60,000 nucleotides of DNA from Symsagittifera roscoffensis (GCF_963678635.1 NC_087068.1:47881785-47941784); one strand, 5' to 3'. Positions 9,892 through 20,459 are shown, numbered from the stretch's first letter. Notes: generated from the letters alone by a model not told the origin. Numbers and translations: made by a program.

Positions 9892-11205
9892 TTAAAAATT
9901 TACTGAGTTGGTTGTTGTTATTGGGTTATCCCAATAGTGAGAACATACATGATTTTTATTTTTTCGTGGGGGGTAGTTTGCTTTTAACGAATGTGCATAA
10001 TTATAATTGTGTTCTGCAAAATTATTTCTTGTGAACGTTTTTCGTGGTTTTGATGGTTTTGTCATTGATCTATATGTTTGATAATCCTTATGTGAATATT
10101 TTGGAGCAACCGAAGGTTTAACGGTTGATTGTAAGGTTACTTGTGCCAGTGAAGTATTTGTATTTCTTGGTGTTGTTAAATTTGTGTGTATTGGTGAAAT
10201 ACTTTGTTGTGTAGTTGTTGTTGTTTGGACAATTTCTTCATTTATGAAGTGTGATGGTGTTTGGATATCTTGTTGTGTAAGATTTCTAGTTCCATTAAGG
10301 TTTTCATTGTGTATGACGGTCGAATTTAAACTGTTATTTCGTGTATCAGGTAAAAATGTATTGTAGTTTAATGGTGTTGCATCAATAGTTAGTGATATTA
10401 CTTTTACATAATCTCTGTGGTAAGATATTGTACTTATTGCTTGACTTGAGATAGATTGTGGGATATTTATAAATGTAGGATGAGACCATTCAGGGTCCCA
10501 AACGTAGTCTGATTGTTCTGTAATGGCAGTGTCATCATTTGAATTTTGAGGTCTGAATTTTTTTCTTGCTTCTGAAATTAGGTCTAAATTATGTGTGAAA
10601 TAATCTATTATAAACCATGCCAAAATTTTTTGTAAGTCATGTTTAGTGTGTTGTGAAACATCATCTTTAGTGAAATTTTCTTTGATTATATGTAGAAAAG
10701 TTGAAAATAATGTAATTTCATTCCGTACTTTTGTATGTTTGAATGTCTCAGTTGGTGAGATACTTTGAAGATCTGTTTTTTCTAATATAGAGATATAGGT
10801 ATATATTATTGCAAAAACTTCATTAGTGAATATAGACTTTGCTCTTTGTGAATTATGATATTGTATGCTTTTGATATATTCTAGGAATACTTTTGAAAAT
10901 GTTAATTCAAGATCATCTGTTTGAATTACGTATTTACGATGATTCGTGTTTGGTGTGCTGAATTCTATGGTGTAGATTCCATATTGTTGTGTTAAATTAC
11001 ATATGTCTTTCAAATAATGTTCAATAATTTGTCTTTTGATTTTTACATCTGGGAATTCTGCTTTGCATGGACTGATTCCGGGTTCAAACAAAATTATGAG
11101 TAAGTTCTTGCAAAAATTATGTTGCCCTCTATTATCGGGTGCATCTATGAGGAAGGGGTAAACCTCTTCGTCATCTGGGCTATCGTCACTTTGAGTGTGG
11201 CTCAT
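9892..11205 (-). CDS. N-terminal gag-region protein of the retroelement, unrecognised
   Basis: The 437-residue frame starts with an acidic segment (SDDSPDDEE), followed by about 220 residues of mixed helix-like sequence, and then a Thr/Asn/Gln-rich disordered part ending in a basic stretch. It precedes the capsid-like frame in the same reading frame, so it is best read as the N-terminal part of one long Gag, or as a separate leader protein. I do not recognise a domain. The last 40 residues (basic, with HVCSHYW) could bind nucleic acid, but a CCHC knuckle is not present. The start ATG at 11205 lies within another open minus-strand frame, so the true start is uncertain. Confidence 0.6.
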   Translation of the reverse strand: MSHTQSDDSPDDEEVYPFLIDAPDNRGQHNFCKNLLIILFEPGISPCKAEFPDVKIKRQIIEHYLKDICNLTQQYGIYTIEFSTPNTNHRKYVIQTDDLELTFSKVFLEYIKSIQYHNSQRAKSIFTNEVFAIIYTYISILEKTDLQSISPTETFKHTKVRNEITLFSTFLHIIKENFTKDDVSQHTKHDLQKILAWFIIDYFTHNLDLISEARKKFRPQNSNDDTAITEQSDYVWDPEWSHPTFINIPQSISSQAISTISYHRDYVKVISLTIDATPLNYNTFLPDTRNNSLNSTVIHNENLNGTRNLTQQDIQTPSHFINEEIVQTTTTTQQSISPIHTNLTTPRNTNTSLAQVTLQSTVKPSVAPKYSHKDYQTYRSMTKPSKPRKTFTRNNFAEHNYNYAHSLKANYPPRKNKNHVCSHYWDNPITTTNSVNF

Positions 11206-11685
11206 TTTTTCGTTTGATGACTGTTAATATATAGCTATCAATGTGTCTATATGGTTGATTCCAATTATACAGGTGTACTGGTTTGTGTTTGTATTGCTTT
11301 TTTATTCTTCTTTTTCCTCTTTTTGATAAATTTGAAGTTGTTTCTGAATCGGAAAATTATAATTGATCGTGAATGGGACAATTTTTATCAATTGATTCTT
11401 TTAATTTGTAGAGTTCGTCTAAATTGCTGGCTTCTGATTCAGAAAATGCGTTTCTATTTTTTGAAAATCTTTTTTGTGTGATTTGTCTTTGTTTGTTTAT
11501 AATTTTTTTTTTAATTGTTTGTCGTTTTGTTCTAATGTATCCAACTGTTTGTGTATGGGGTGTGATTACAAGATCGTATTTTTTGTTATCTATTTCACAG
11601 TTGAGTAAAACGATTGTTCGCTTATTTCCTAGATTTTTGAATGACAGGTTTAGGATGAAGGATGCAAAAAGTTGTTAAATATTTC
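11180..11685 (-). other. Open minus-strand frame upstream of gag
   Basis: A frame offset from the gag ORF stays open from about 11685 to 11180, apart from one TAA at 11357-11359. Its left end overlaps the start of the gag ORF. It is Lys/Arg-rich in its second half, has no ATG at its right end, and matches no domain I know. It could be a shifted N-terminal extension of Gag or a chance frame in A-rich sequence. Confidence 0.3.
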
Positions 11686-11689
11686 TATT

Positions 11690-12260
11690 TTCTTAGACTG
11701 TTAGTCCTTACAATTTTTTGGTTAGCTTAACCTGGGTCTTTTTATTTAGGGTTGGAGAGAATAGTATATCGATTTCGAAGAATGATTTTTTACTCTCTCG
11801 TGGCTAGTCTAAGCTAAGGTGTTAACTTACTTAATCTTACTTAGGGGTAGTGATTGTGTTCAAGGGTTGGAGAATAGTAAATCGATCCACAAGGTTCAGG
11901 TATTATTAGAACGCAAGTAGTTCGTTAGATACTATTTTAAACCTACTAAGTCTAAAATCTATCCTGGGTCTGATAAGAGGAGGGTTCAAGTTAAGGACGA
12001 ATAACCGAAGTTCTTCACTATTTATCTTAATTTGAATGGTTAGTTTTATTAAAAACTTTCTATTAATCTTGGGTCTTTTGGAAGGTTTGGATAGTGAATC
12101 GACGTTTGAGGTCGTTAGACACTTGCTAAGTGGGTGGGGGAGAACAAAATTGTTCTTTTTGATCCAAGGATAGGCCTTGTTGATCAGGTTTTAAATTTAG
12201 TGAAATAGAAAATTAATTGAGATCCAAGGATAAGCCTTGATGATCTGATTTTAAAATTAA
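11690..12260. repeat. Leader or LTR-like stretch with short direct repeats
   Basis: Several imperfect direct repeats lie here: GGGTTGGAGA followed by AATAGTA and ATCGAT at about 11752 and 11863, a 'CCTGGGTCT' motif at about 11730 and 11963, and GATCCAAGGATA(A/G)GCCTTG at about 12161 and 12222. The stretch sits 5' of gag on the coding strand, where an LTR and leader are expected, and the T/G bias fades at its right edge. No paired LTR or primer-binding site was found, so the call is positional. Confidence 0.4.
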
Positions 12261-12876
12261 GTGAATTTAAGTTTAAAATGGTTTAAATTTATTTATGAAA
12301 AATATTTAGTATTTTAATGATATTAGTGAGCGTATGATTGCTGTTATATTTAGGTGATGAAGCTTGGACAACAGATGATTTATGATTACTAACAATTTAT
12401 TGTCATGCTACTAATTTTTATTTTCATTTTCAATAAATATTTTTCAAATATGTTTTATATAAGACTGCAGAAATTAAGAAAACGATCTGAGATCTTTTTA
12501 TCAATCGTTATTGTACATTAAAAATTTCGTTTAGCGCCTGAAATGATTTTGAAGATTGACTTCAAGATTTTATGTTTGCAAATGAAAATCTAAATTCATT
12601 GCTAGTAGTATTCTAAATACAAAAGTTTGTGTTGGCTTTTGCCGAACTATCATATAACTATATGGTAAGTTTCTACTTTGTCGTATGTCGTCTCTGGTTC
12701 GAGGTCTTCTTGCAATTCCGGGTAGTTCTCTTATTGGGGGGGTCATTCAAAATCAGGATAAATCTTTATTTGTCAGAAATTTCCCAAATTATTTTTTTCA
12801 AATACAGAAATGATCACGATAGAAGCTATTTACCCATTTACACAAGTTGGTCCTTTTTGAATTATATTATGTGCTA
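12261..12876. other. No gene seen
   Basis: AT-rich sequence without a convincing frame. The last eight bases (12869-12876, ATGTGCTA) are the left target duplication of the next element. Confidence 0.5.
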
Positions 12877-13260
12877 CAGGGGCGGATTTAGGGGGGGGGG
12901 GGGGGGGGGCTCCCCCCTTTGACACTTTTTCACTTTTTTGGCCGACCGACCCTTAAATTTTTCTAAAGGCGCCTTTGGCGCCAATATATACAAACTTTGA
13001 GGGGGAGCGCGCGCCAAAAAAAACGCGATTTTTTGTCAAAATTTTTCAAAAAGTGCCCAAAAACGGCTTTTTTGACTGTTTTTTCAAAAATTTGCCTCCG
13101 GCGCACAAAATTTAGCCGAAATACGGGCAAAACAGTGCTTTGGGAGAGCTCGAAAAATCAATTTGGTCGACCTAAAAAAAAAAAAAGGTCGTCAAAATTT
13201 TCGAATTTTTTTTGAAAATCCGCCCCCCCCCCCCTCGAGAAAATCCTAGATCCGCCCCTG
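12877..13260. mobile_element. hAT-type non-autonomous element with 8-bp target duplication
   Basis: The ends are inverted repeats: left CAGGGGCGGATTTAGG, right end the reverse complement of CAGGGGCGGATCTAGG (one mismatch in 16). The element is flanked on both sides by ATGTGCTA (12869-12876 and 13261-13268), an 8-bp duplication as made by hAT transposases. Poly-G and poly-C runs sit just inside the two ends, and the inside (GCGCC-rich, poly-T) has no coding capacity. Diverged fragments of the same family occur at 36588-36800 and 40399-40592. Confidence 0.93.
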
Positions 13261-14224
13261 ATGTGCTATATTTTCTATCTTTGCCTAAATAGCAAATCTT
13301 CTTCATACGGAGTTTTTCGGGGAAGTCTTTATTGTCACGTAACCTGACAGTTTTCTTAGATGAGGACAATTAATGTATTCATTTGTGGACAGGTTCGCAT
13401 TCGTTAGCAAAATTTTAGTTTCACCAAAAACCTGGCAGGCCAGACCTGGTTCTTAAGATTTTTTTGAACGTCAGCCCTGGACTCTTAGACCGATCTAGTA
13501 AGTCCAGGGCAACCCCTGCAAGTCTTGAACAAGGTTTTTCTCCTGGCAAGGTCTATGGCTTCTGCTATGGCTCCAGAGATGGAAATCCATGGTAAACCAG
13601 AAAAATAAATTCAATCATTACAATTGGAATTACAATGAGGACTCAAAAAGATAACCGTTATAACGATTTAATCTATCATTTAAATTATTTACTGAAATCT
13701 GAGTCAGACACATAAAAGGTCTGCTTAAACTAATTATTAATTATTTTCTGGTAAAACTTTCTGTTTCACAGGTGTTAATTTTTTTCTATAAAGTGAAGCG
13801 GCAGTTAAAGATTCAACAATCGAACTCATCTATGCGTTTGATTGTACTAAACTTTCTTGGTCTGAATAAAATTTTTTCATTCGGTGCTTGCGGCGTGCCA
13901 GAACTATGACTAGAGGCAATAATTAATTTTAATTTTTACTGCAGATCTCTTTTTGGATATTGCTTGAACATAATTAGCAAAAAACGAACATTGAAGCAAT
14001 AAAAATAGCGGAAGTGTATTTCAAAGGAAAACAGACTCTCTCTATAAAATACAAGATGAAATAAACAAGATACACGATGTATAAGCTAATATTTGTTCTA
14101 AAAATGCTGACAGTTGAACCTACTCATGGGTAATGAGACAATTCAAACTTGAATGAAATGAGAAAGGGTTTTAAATTTTTTTGACTTCAGATGCGTGGAT
14201 TTGTAATTCTAGTACTTCATTATC
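13261..14224. other. No gene seen; contains an inverted repeat
   Basis: Apart from the imperfect palindrome at 13423-13555, nothing coding is visible. Confidence 0.5.
13423..13555. repeat. Imperfect inverted repeat
   Basis: A perfect 9-bp arm CCCTGGACT (13475-13483) pairs with AGTCCAGGG (13501-13509). The pairing extends imperfectly outwards through AACCTGG/CCTTGTT-like segments for about 50 bp on each side. It could be the centre of an old foldback element. Confidence 0.55.
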
Positions 14225-14425
14225 GTGAGGCGACAATTCGTAACATGCGACAATTCGTAACAAGCAACAATTCGTAAGAGTAGATTGAGCAGGAAACACT
14301 GATTCACACGCAATATTCCTCTCGTGCCGGATGTAAGCGCAGCGGAGCAAGCGTATTCTACTTGCCAATGCCTTGTTACGAATTGTCGCCTGTTATGAAT
14401 TGTCGTTACAAAATTTCGCCCTACC
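14225..14425. mobile_element. Short inverted-repeat element with iterated ends
   Basis: The left end carries CGACAATTCGTAACA at 14231-14245 and again at 14248-14262, plus a third weaker copy. The right end carries the reverse complement twice (TTGTTACGAATTGTCGC at 14373-14389 and TGTTATGAATTGTCG at 14391-14405) and a weaker third. Arms of iterated motifs around an about 110-bp centre are typical of miniature elements. The outer limits and a target duplication are not clear. Confidence 0.7.
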
Positions 14426-15625
14426 CTTCATTATACAAGAATTACTAACATTTATTCGTGTAATTCATTACGCGCTTTATTCAACCATAATTGATGGTAA
14501 GCTGTTAAATTAAATTTCGGTAAGTCACATGATTTTGTTTTCATGTTACCAGTAACAAAAAATATCACTTCGTGCATTTTATAGCGTATGAAGGATAAAA
14601 ATTACTCTTAATTTTTAGCGTAAGTCTAAGCTTCTTTTTGAAACGAAAACCTTTTTTTCGACATCAAAGGGCAGTCGGAGCATCCAGGGCATTGACATAA
14701 TACGGCAGTCTTGTTGTACCGCAAACTTTCGAAGAAAGTGACATAATGTTGGAAAATTTGAGCTCGTGTGATTTTTTGTCTAGATTCTTAAGTAGCCATT
14801 TAAAAAAAGTTATTTTGTTCTATGTGAAATTAATGTTTCTCAAAGTAATTTTTTGTGAAAAAAAAACATAAAAAATACAATATGTTTTCTTTTTCAGGGC
14901 TGTACCTTGATACGAGCTGTCTTGTTCCAATTTTTCAAAAAAAATTAACAGTAATAGTTAACGGTTCTAGTCTACGCTAATGAGCTGAATAATGTAAAAG
15001 GAAAACTTGTGATTAGAGGGGTTTTGTTCTAACAAATTTCGTCTGGCTAGCCATTCTGGCAAAATTGTATCTTTCTCACTGAAAAAACTTAACACCCAAA
15101 GCTCAATTTTAAAAAGATTTTTTGTTGCTTTTTCGTAAGTAAAGTTTAACTTGTAAGTTTAACGCGCAGTACATATCGTGCTATTGAAGCGTAAGTAGAA
15201 TTTTGTTTTTCTCTAAGTTATAAATCATATTGTATCATTTTGTATTTATCGAACGTGTGATTTATCGAACGAATAAAGCGCGTAAAATTTATGATTTTTT
15301 GCAGACTTTCAATTGATTTTTCATTCAAAACTTTTTCATCAATGCTAATAAGCAGTCGAATTTTTCAGGACTTGTTAAACTTGAGTACGTTTTTTCATGT
15401 TTTATGTCACTTCAGATTTTTTTTTCATCTTATCGTTTGTGACCGATTTTAAAGTCTGAAAAGTGTTGATACTTAGAGCTGAAAATATAAAAATATAATC
15501 TTGTATGCCGTTAATTCGATTTTTCACTTTCCTTCAGAGTTTTTTGAACCAGTCGTTTTCGTAGAAAAACTTTGATGCTTACAGCTGAAAACACAATTTA
15601 ATTTTTCTTGCATTTGTTCTGCAAA
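14426..15625. other. No gene seen; two degenerate ends of the hairpin-ended repeat
   Basis: At about 14670-14712 and 14895-14937 there are short stretches resembling the end of the about 530-bp hairpin-ended family (CAGTCGGAGCATCCAGGG...GGCAGTCTTGTT, and CAGGGCTGTACC...TGATACGAGCTGTCTTGTT). The rest is AT-rich without convincing frames. Confidence 0.4.
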
Positions 15626-15827
15626 CATTACGAGGCCAAACTGTGCACTGAATAGGAGCACAATTTTGTGTCTGTATGTTCCTGGATTCCAGAGACAAGT
15701 CTTTAAACATGTGAAAATTTTGTCGGAACGATCAAAGGAAAGTAAAGAACAAAAGAAGAACAAAGGGAGCGTCCTTGTTGCGGAATCCGCTTACAATGCA
15801 CAAAATGCACAGTTTCGCCTCGTAATG
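15626..15827. mobile_element. 202-bp inverted-repeat miniature element
   Basis: The left end CATTACGAGGCCAAACTGTG is matched by the reverse complement of the right end with one mismatch (GGCC versus GGCG); the pairing runs 22 bp. The centre includes a TGCGGAATCCGC palindrome. A related element of 201 bp is at 59705-59905, one end is at 41999, and a fragment at 36566. No clear target duplication was found. The two short ORFs across it are not coding. Confidence 0.88.
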
Positions 15828-16469
15828 AATTTTAAGGGTTTGAAAACTCCTTAAGTTGCCATTGATTTGAGATACTAATTCAGCAAAACGTTTATATTTT
15901 TCTCTAACGCGCAGTCTAATCAGCAGAAGAATACGTTTTAAACCTAATTGCAAATTAAATTGAAACAGACTAGTTGAAAAAAGCAATGCGCTTAAAATTT
16001 TAAGAATCATAATCTAAATATGGTCATTTTATCTTTCTCTTGATTTAAAAAAGTCATGTTATAACCATTATCTATATAATATAAATTAAATGGCGCAATC
16101 GGAGTTTTCAGGGCTGGGTCTTGTTACGAGCTGTTTTTTTTGTAATTATTCAAAACAATAAAAACTGATCGTTATCTAGCAAAAAAAAATAAGTTATACA
16201 ACTTTTAGGGCACGCTAATGAGCTAAAGATTGTAAAGATGACTTTCATTTGAATATAACCAATTGTAGTCTAAATTTTAACTAGCCGAAATTGATTCCTC
16301 TAAGCTTTATGAATTTATGATCGCGATTTAAATCCTGCAGCATTGATTTTGTTTTGATCTGATTTAACAAAAAATTGCTTTGAGCTCCGATTAAAACTAC
16401 AAAACATCTGAGGTCCACATTTTTTTGCCTGTAAAGTAAGAGTTATAATAATTATTTTTTATAAAAATT
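15828..16469. other. Upstream flank of the receptor gene
   Basis: No frame. A degenerate piece of the hairpin-ended repeat lies at about 16090-16135. The AT-rich tract just before 16470 is where a promoter or 5' UTR would be, but no clear TATA element can be singled out. Confidence 0.35.
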
Positions 16470-16685
16470 ATGTCATCTTCTGATGATGACTATGTTCAGT
16501 TGTTCTCAACCGACTTATGGACTTCGTTTGCTTACCTTGTTCAAAATAGTAAGTACGAAAAAAGAATTGGCGGGTACTTACAATACCACTACAACATCCG
16601 AAGTTCTTTCAACCTTATTGAAATAAGTGCTATTTTGAAATTTATTTTTTCATTGAACGGAATTGCAAAAACTCCAATTATTGAT
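16470..16685 (+). CDS. Receptor exon 1: N terminus and TM1 (proposed)
   Basis: The exon starts at an ATG after an AT-rich leader and has an acidic N terminus (SSSDDDY) and a hydrophobic segment at residues 46-66 taken as TM1, followed by a very short inner loop (KTPIID). The donor used here is GAT|GTAACT at 16686, phase 0, which fits exon 2. A stronger donor (A|GTAAGT) lies at 16549, but using it would remove TM1 and needs another exon that I could not find. TM1 carries charged residues (E51, K57), so this exon is less certain than the others. Confidence 0.45.
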
Positions 16686-17573
16686 GTAACTGGAAATTTA
16701 TCAACATAGCTAAATTTATAAATCCAAATTTCACAAATTGAACCTCAAGTATTGACTTAAACATTTTTGAAAGATTTTATACAACTATTTTCACATTTTT
16801 ATATCCAAACGAAGGAAGAACTAGAAGCTGATCTAGAATATTCTAGAGTTAGATTTTAAACATTCAAAACTTGCGTTATTTTAACCTTTTAATATTTATT
16901 GTCCAAGAATAGCTGAAACATTGAAAATTCCTTGTTTTCAAAAAAAAAATTCTGCACCGGACGCTGAAAATTACAGGACGGTGTGTCGACCAAAAAGATG
17001 TGGCTAGAGAGTGTAGAAAAAAAATTGCGGCATCTGAGTGATTAGTTGGCCAAAGTCCTGAGAGAAGGGCATCCCTCCTCCCTAAAACTGCCCTTCTTAA
17101 AATGTTTCCTCCCCCTCTTAGAATCTATGGCTTTTTTCCAGTTCCCCTCTTTCAAATTCGTTGTCATAATGCACTGAAACGTTGTCATAATACACTTATT
17201 TAACGTTGTCATAATGCACTGAAATTTGGCGAACAACTATGAACAGAATTGTTCCACATACTCTACAGCGTTTGGCCGTAATAACACGTCAAATAAACGA
17301 CGTAAAACTCGGTATTTTGAAAGGACTGGGGAAACTGGGAAAGAGCCGGTTTTTTTTAATATATTTTTCAAAAAAATTAATTGTTCCATTAAAATACTTT
17401 GGCCGTATATAAAACTTCTCAAGAAATAAATTCTCTAGGATTTTTTTTAGTTGGTTAAAAAAGTGACTGGCATAAACTCACTTTGTATTCACCCGTAATT
17501 TTCAAGTTTGCATAGAAATGTAATACTAAAATTTTCTATATAGATTTTAATACGTTTCTTTTCAATATTTTAG

Positions 17574-17652
17574 ACCATTATTGTCATGGCATCGATGTGT
17601 TTGAATTTATTTTGCCTGTTAGCTTTTTTCATGGTCGAAGAACTGCGATCAG
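17574..17652 (+). CDS. Receptor exon 2: TM2
   Basis: A good acceptor (TTTCTTTTCAATATTTTAG) precedes 17574 and a consensus donor CAG|GTGAAT follows 17652. The 26 full codons read as a hydrophobic helix (MASMCLNLFCLLAFFM) followed by VEELRS, which fits TM2 and the start of the first outer loop. The exon enters in phase 0 and leaves in phase 1. The frame stays open beyond the donor to 17813, giving a longer ORF; joining to exon 3 yields a coherent TM2-loop-TM3 stretch, which is why the shorter exon is preferred. Confidence 0.6.
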
Positions 17653-20459
17653 GTGAATACTTTCTGCTCGGATTCCAATGCTTCTCTGAGGTTGTCAACA
17701 GCTGCATTATTCTAACCATAAATATAATTACAGGCTGGTTCTATTGGGAGTCCCACTTTTGCGCTCGCGACTTTGAGTTAGTTGAGCAGAAAGTTCTAAA
17801 ATTTGTGTTCTAAGACTAGTTTAATGTGTTAAAAAAGAAAAAATAAATTTTGATAATTCAAAAATAAACAAAATTGTAGCTGAGGCGTTTTTGACTTTTG
17901 AAAATTCTAGAAAATTTAGCTACTGGAACAGAAAAAAATGAAGAAAAATGAAACAAAAATTGAATCATGAGCAAATGGTAGAGCGATTCGAATTTTCATG
18001 CGCTTTTTTGCAGCTCAGTTGATCAATTTAATGTGCTTTTTTGTAGAGTCACTTAGAGTTGTTGCTCAATTGACAAAAACAGCCATTTTTTTTATTTTTA
18101 AGTCACAAATTTTCACATTTTCGTAATTTTACAATTTCCCTCTTTTCCGATTACTACTTGGCTTCTTGTCAACCAAATAAATATTATGTTTTAATTTGGT
18201 CCACACTTGTGTGAACCAATTTCGCTGACGTTTCAAGTTTGTTTTAAGTTTACTTTTGTCCAGAAAAAATATTCGTTAAATAGTGTTTTGCTGTATTTGT
18301 AGCGGTATCGTAGATTGAGTGGTGATTACTTTTCCTTTTGTTGTATTTTTTTTCATGATTCGCGTTCAATTTGTTTCGCAAGACAAAACTGATCAAATCA
18401 GTTTATCATGAATCCTAAATCATTGATAATTTTGATTTATTGAAAAAAGTTCAAATTATGCAATTCAAATTGTTCTATGTTCTAACTTTTTTAAAGTAAA
18501 GACTATACCATATTTCGTTTCTCTTATTCACCTTAGAAAGCACTAAGAAAGTCAAGCTGTTATTAAGCTTCTTTCGAAAAAGTTAAAGTAAAGTACTTGT
18601 TGTGAAGGGGCCAAGGAAGTCTGCATGTTTTTACTATAGATGCACTACTCGTCCAAGTATCAAGTTTTTAACGAGGCATATAAAATATTTCAAAATTCCA
18701 AAGTAAAAAAATAGAAATTTTTTTTTGTCACATGTCAGAAAAAACTGTGATTGACACTATCATAACCATGTAACCGTAATCAAAATTGAAAAGCAAATTT
18801 GAAAGATAATACCAATTCAATACATTTGGAAAAACTAGATACGAAAAACTTTTTGAAGACCAGTCTTTGAGTTCTTCAGCGACATCCTTAAAAAATTCTT
18901 CCATTTTTTATGACACAAAAAAGAGGCATTCCAAAAAAACAATACAGTAAAATTAACTGTTGATGACCAATCGATCAAAGTTGGACATGTTTTTGTTTGA
19001 GCAAAAACCATAAGTTTAAACTAACTTTTTGAGACAATTATTTAGCAGACTTAGGACTAGGTAAATTTTGTAAGTGTTCTTTTTTTTTAAAGCAGTTTAA
19101 AATTGACGGAATAAAACAGTCCTATTTGAAACGAAAAAGTATTGCTCCAAATTTTTCACAGGTACTGCACAATTTGCTTAGAAAATCAATTGTCGGAATT
19201 CCGTGAAATACAGATCATTTTTTCACTAACTTTGTTTTGGTTAAGCTGCCGAAAAAGCTACCCAATTAGTTCAAATCAATATCTTAGAAAACACATCACA
19301 TCTTAAAACTTCTTAAATTTGTTTGTGCGCCTGAATTTAATTAATATTTGCTAAAACAACCAAAATAAGAGAATTTTAACAAAACAGATAGTCTGCGACC
19401 ACCATTACAAAGTGTTTTTAAGGCTACAATATTTGCTACAGCTAACGACAGCTTTTTTGCATTTGAACTATAATCTAAAAGGTTTAATGAAGTTTTTTTG
19501 AATTGGTCAAATTCAAAAAGTATTAAAATGATAATAATTTGATATAAAATTCTATTGACCACTTTAAACATTGATTACCCGAGTTGTGCAAAAAATTAAT
19601 CTTTAAGATTAGTTTCAAAGCATCTGTCAATTAAATTGAAAATTTTTGAAGCATCGCATAAAATTGTTTTAATATAAATTATGCGTATGTCCATTCATTA
19701 TGAGAGTTTTTTTACGAGTGTCAACATCAGCTTAGTTACAGTCAAAGGACATAAAAGTTGCAACTTTTAGATTTCAACCTGCAAGTGAACAAATTTTTTC
19801 TTTTAATTTTTGTTGTTTTCTCTCCAACTGAATAAAATTTTGACTTGACAATTTAAAACATGCAAACTGAAACAGCTTAGAAGAACTTAGTTGAATTGAC
19901 AAATTGTATTGGATGCTTAAAAAAGACATACACAACTAGTTTAGAGGTGTGGTTGATGTGGAAACTTCCTCACAAGCAATTCAAGAAACTTAAAATCCCT
20001 TGCCCGAATTATTTATTTGGGAAAATGATGAGCAACGCTTACAATTTCTAAATAGTTTCATCTGTAACAGTTTTAAAAAGTTCAAAATCAGGTGTCAAAC
20101 GACCGCTATATTATAATCGATTAGAGTTTCTTATTTTGCCAAAATTTTGTCAATTGAAAACAAAATTCGAATTATATCTTATGGGTTATTAATTTTGTGT
20201 CAATGAGAAAATCTCTAAAAGAGAGATCTCTTGAACACTTGGCTTCATCTGAAGTTTTACCACGAAACAAAAAATTCATAGAGATCCTTTCATGTTAGTG
20301 GAAAGGCTCCCGCGGTAGATGAAAAATAAATCTTCGAAATAATTTTGAATTGATTGGAAAAATTTGAAAAACTTTTTTTTGTCATTTTCCATAGGAACCA
20401 ACGTCTACAAAATGCATAAAATATAAGCAATTTAGATGCAACTTCGAAGACAAAATGGA
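17653..20459. other. Intron 2, left part; no gene seen
   Basis: AT-rich sequence. Short frames on both strands look like chance. Confidence 0.5.

Larger units (their letters stand above)
1..12260 (-). mobile_element. Decayed Ty3/Gypsy-type LTR retroelement with envelope-like 3' region
   Basis: Minus-strand open regions in the order gag, protease, reverse transcriptase, RNase H, integrase, then an envelope-like region define a retrovirus-like Ty3/Gypsy element; integrase after RNase H is the Gypsy order rather than the Copia order. The coding strand is A-rich, so the plus strand is strongly T- and G-rich throughout, and this bias stops near 12.2 kb. No complete LTR pair is visible: the left (3') end is off the window, and the right end is placed only by the change in composition and by short direct repeats at 11.7-12.26 kb. 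In-frame stops, frameshifts and a TA expansion show that the copy is inactive. Family identity is secure; boundaries are an estimate. Confidence 0.85.

Noticed and set aside
12997-13369. ORFs across the hAT-type element
   Set aside because: They consist of poly-A/T and poly-G/C runs and terminal repeats of a non-autonomous element.
17226-17429. Opposite 60-67 codon ORFs at 17.2-17.4 kb as receptor exon
   Set aside because: The plus frame has no membrane helix at the needed place, and the splice phases do not fit.
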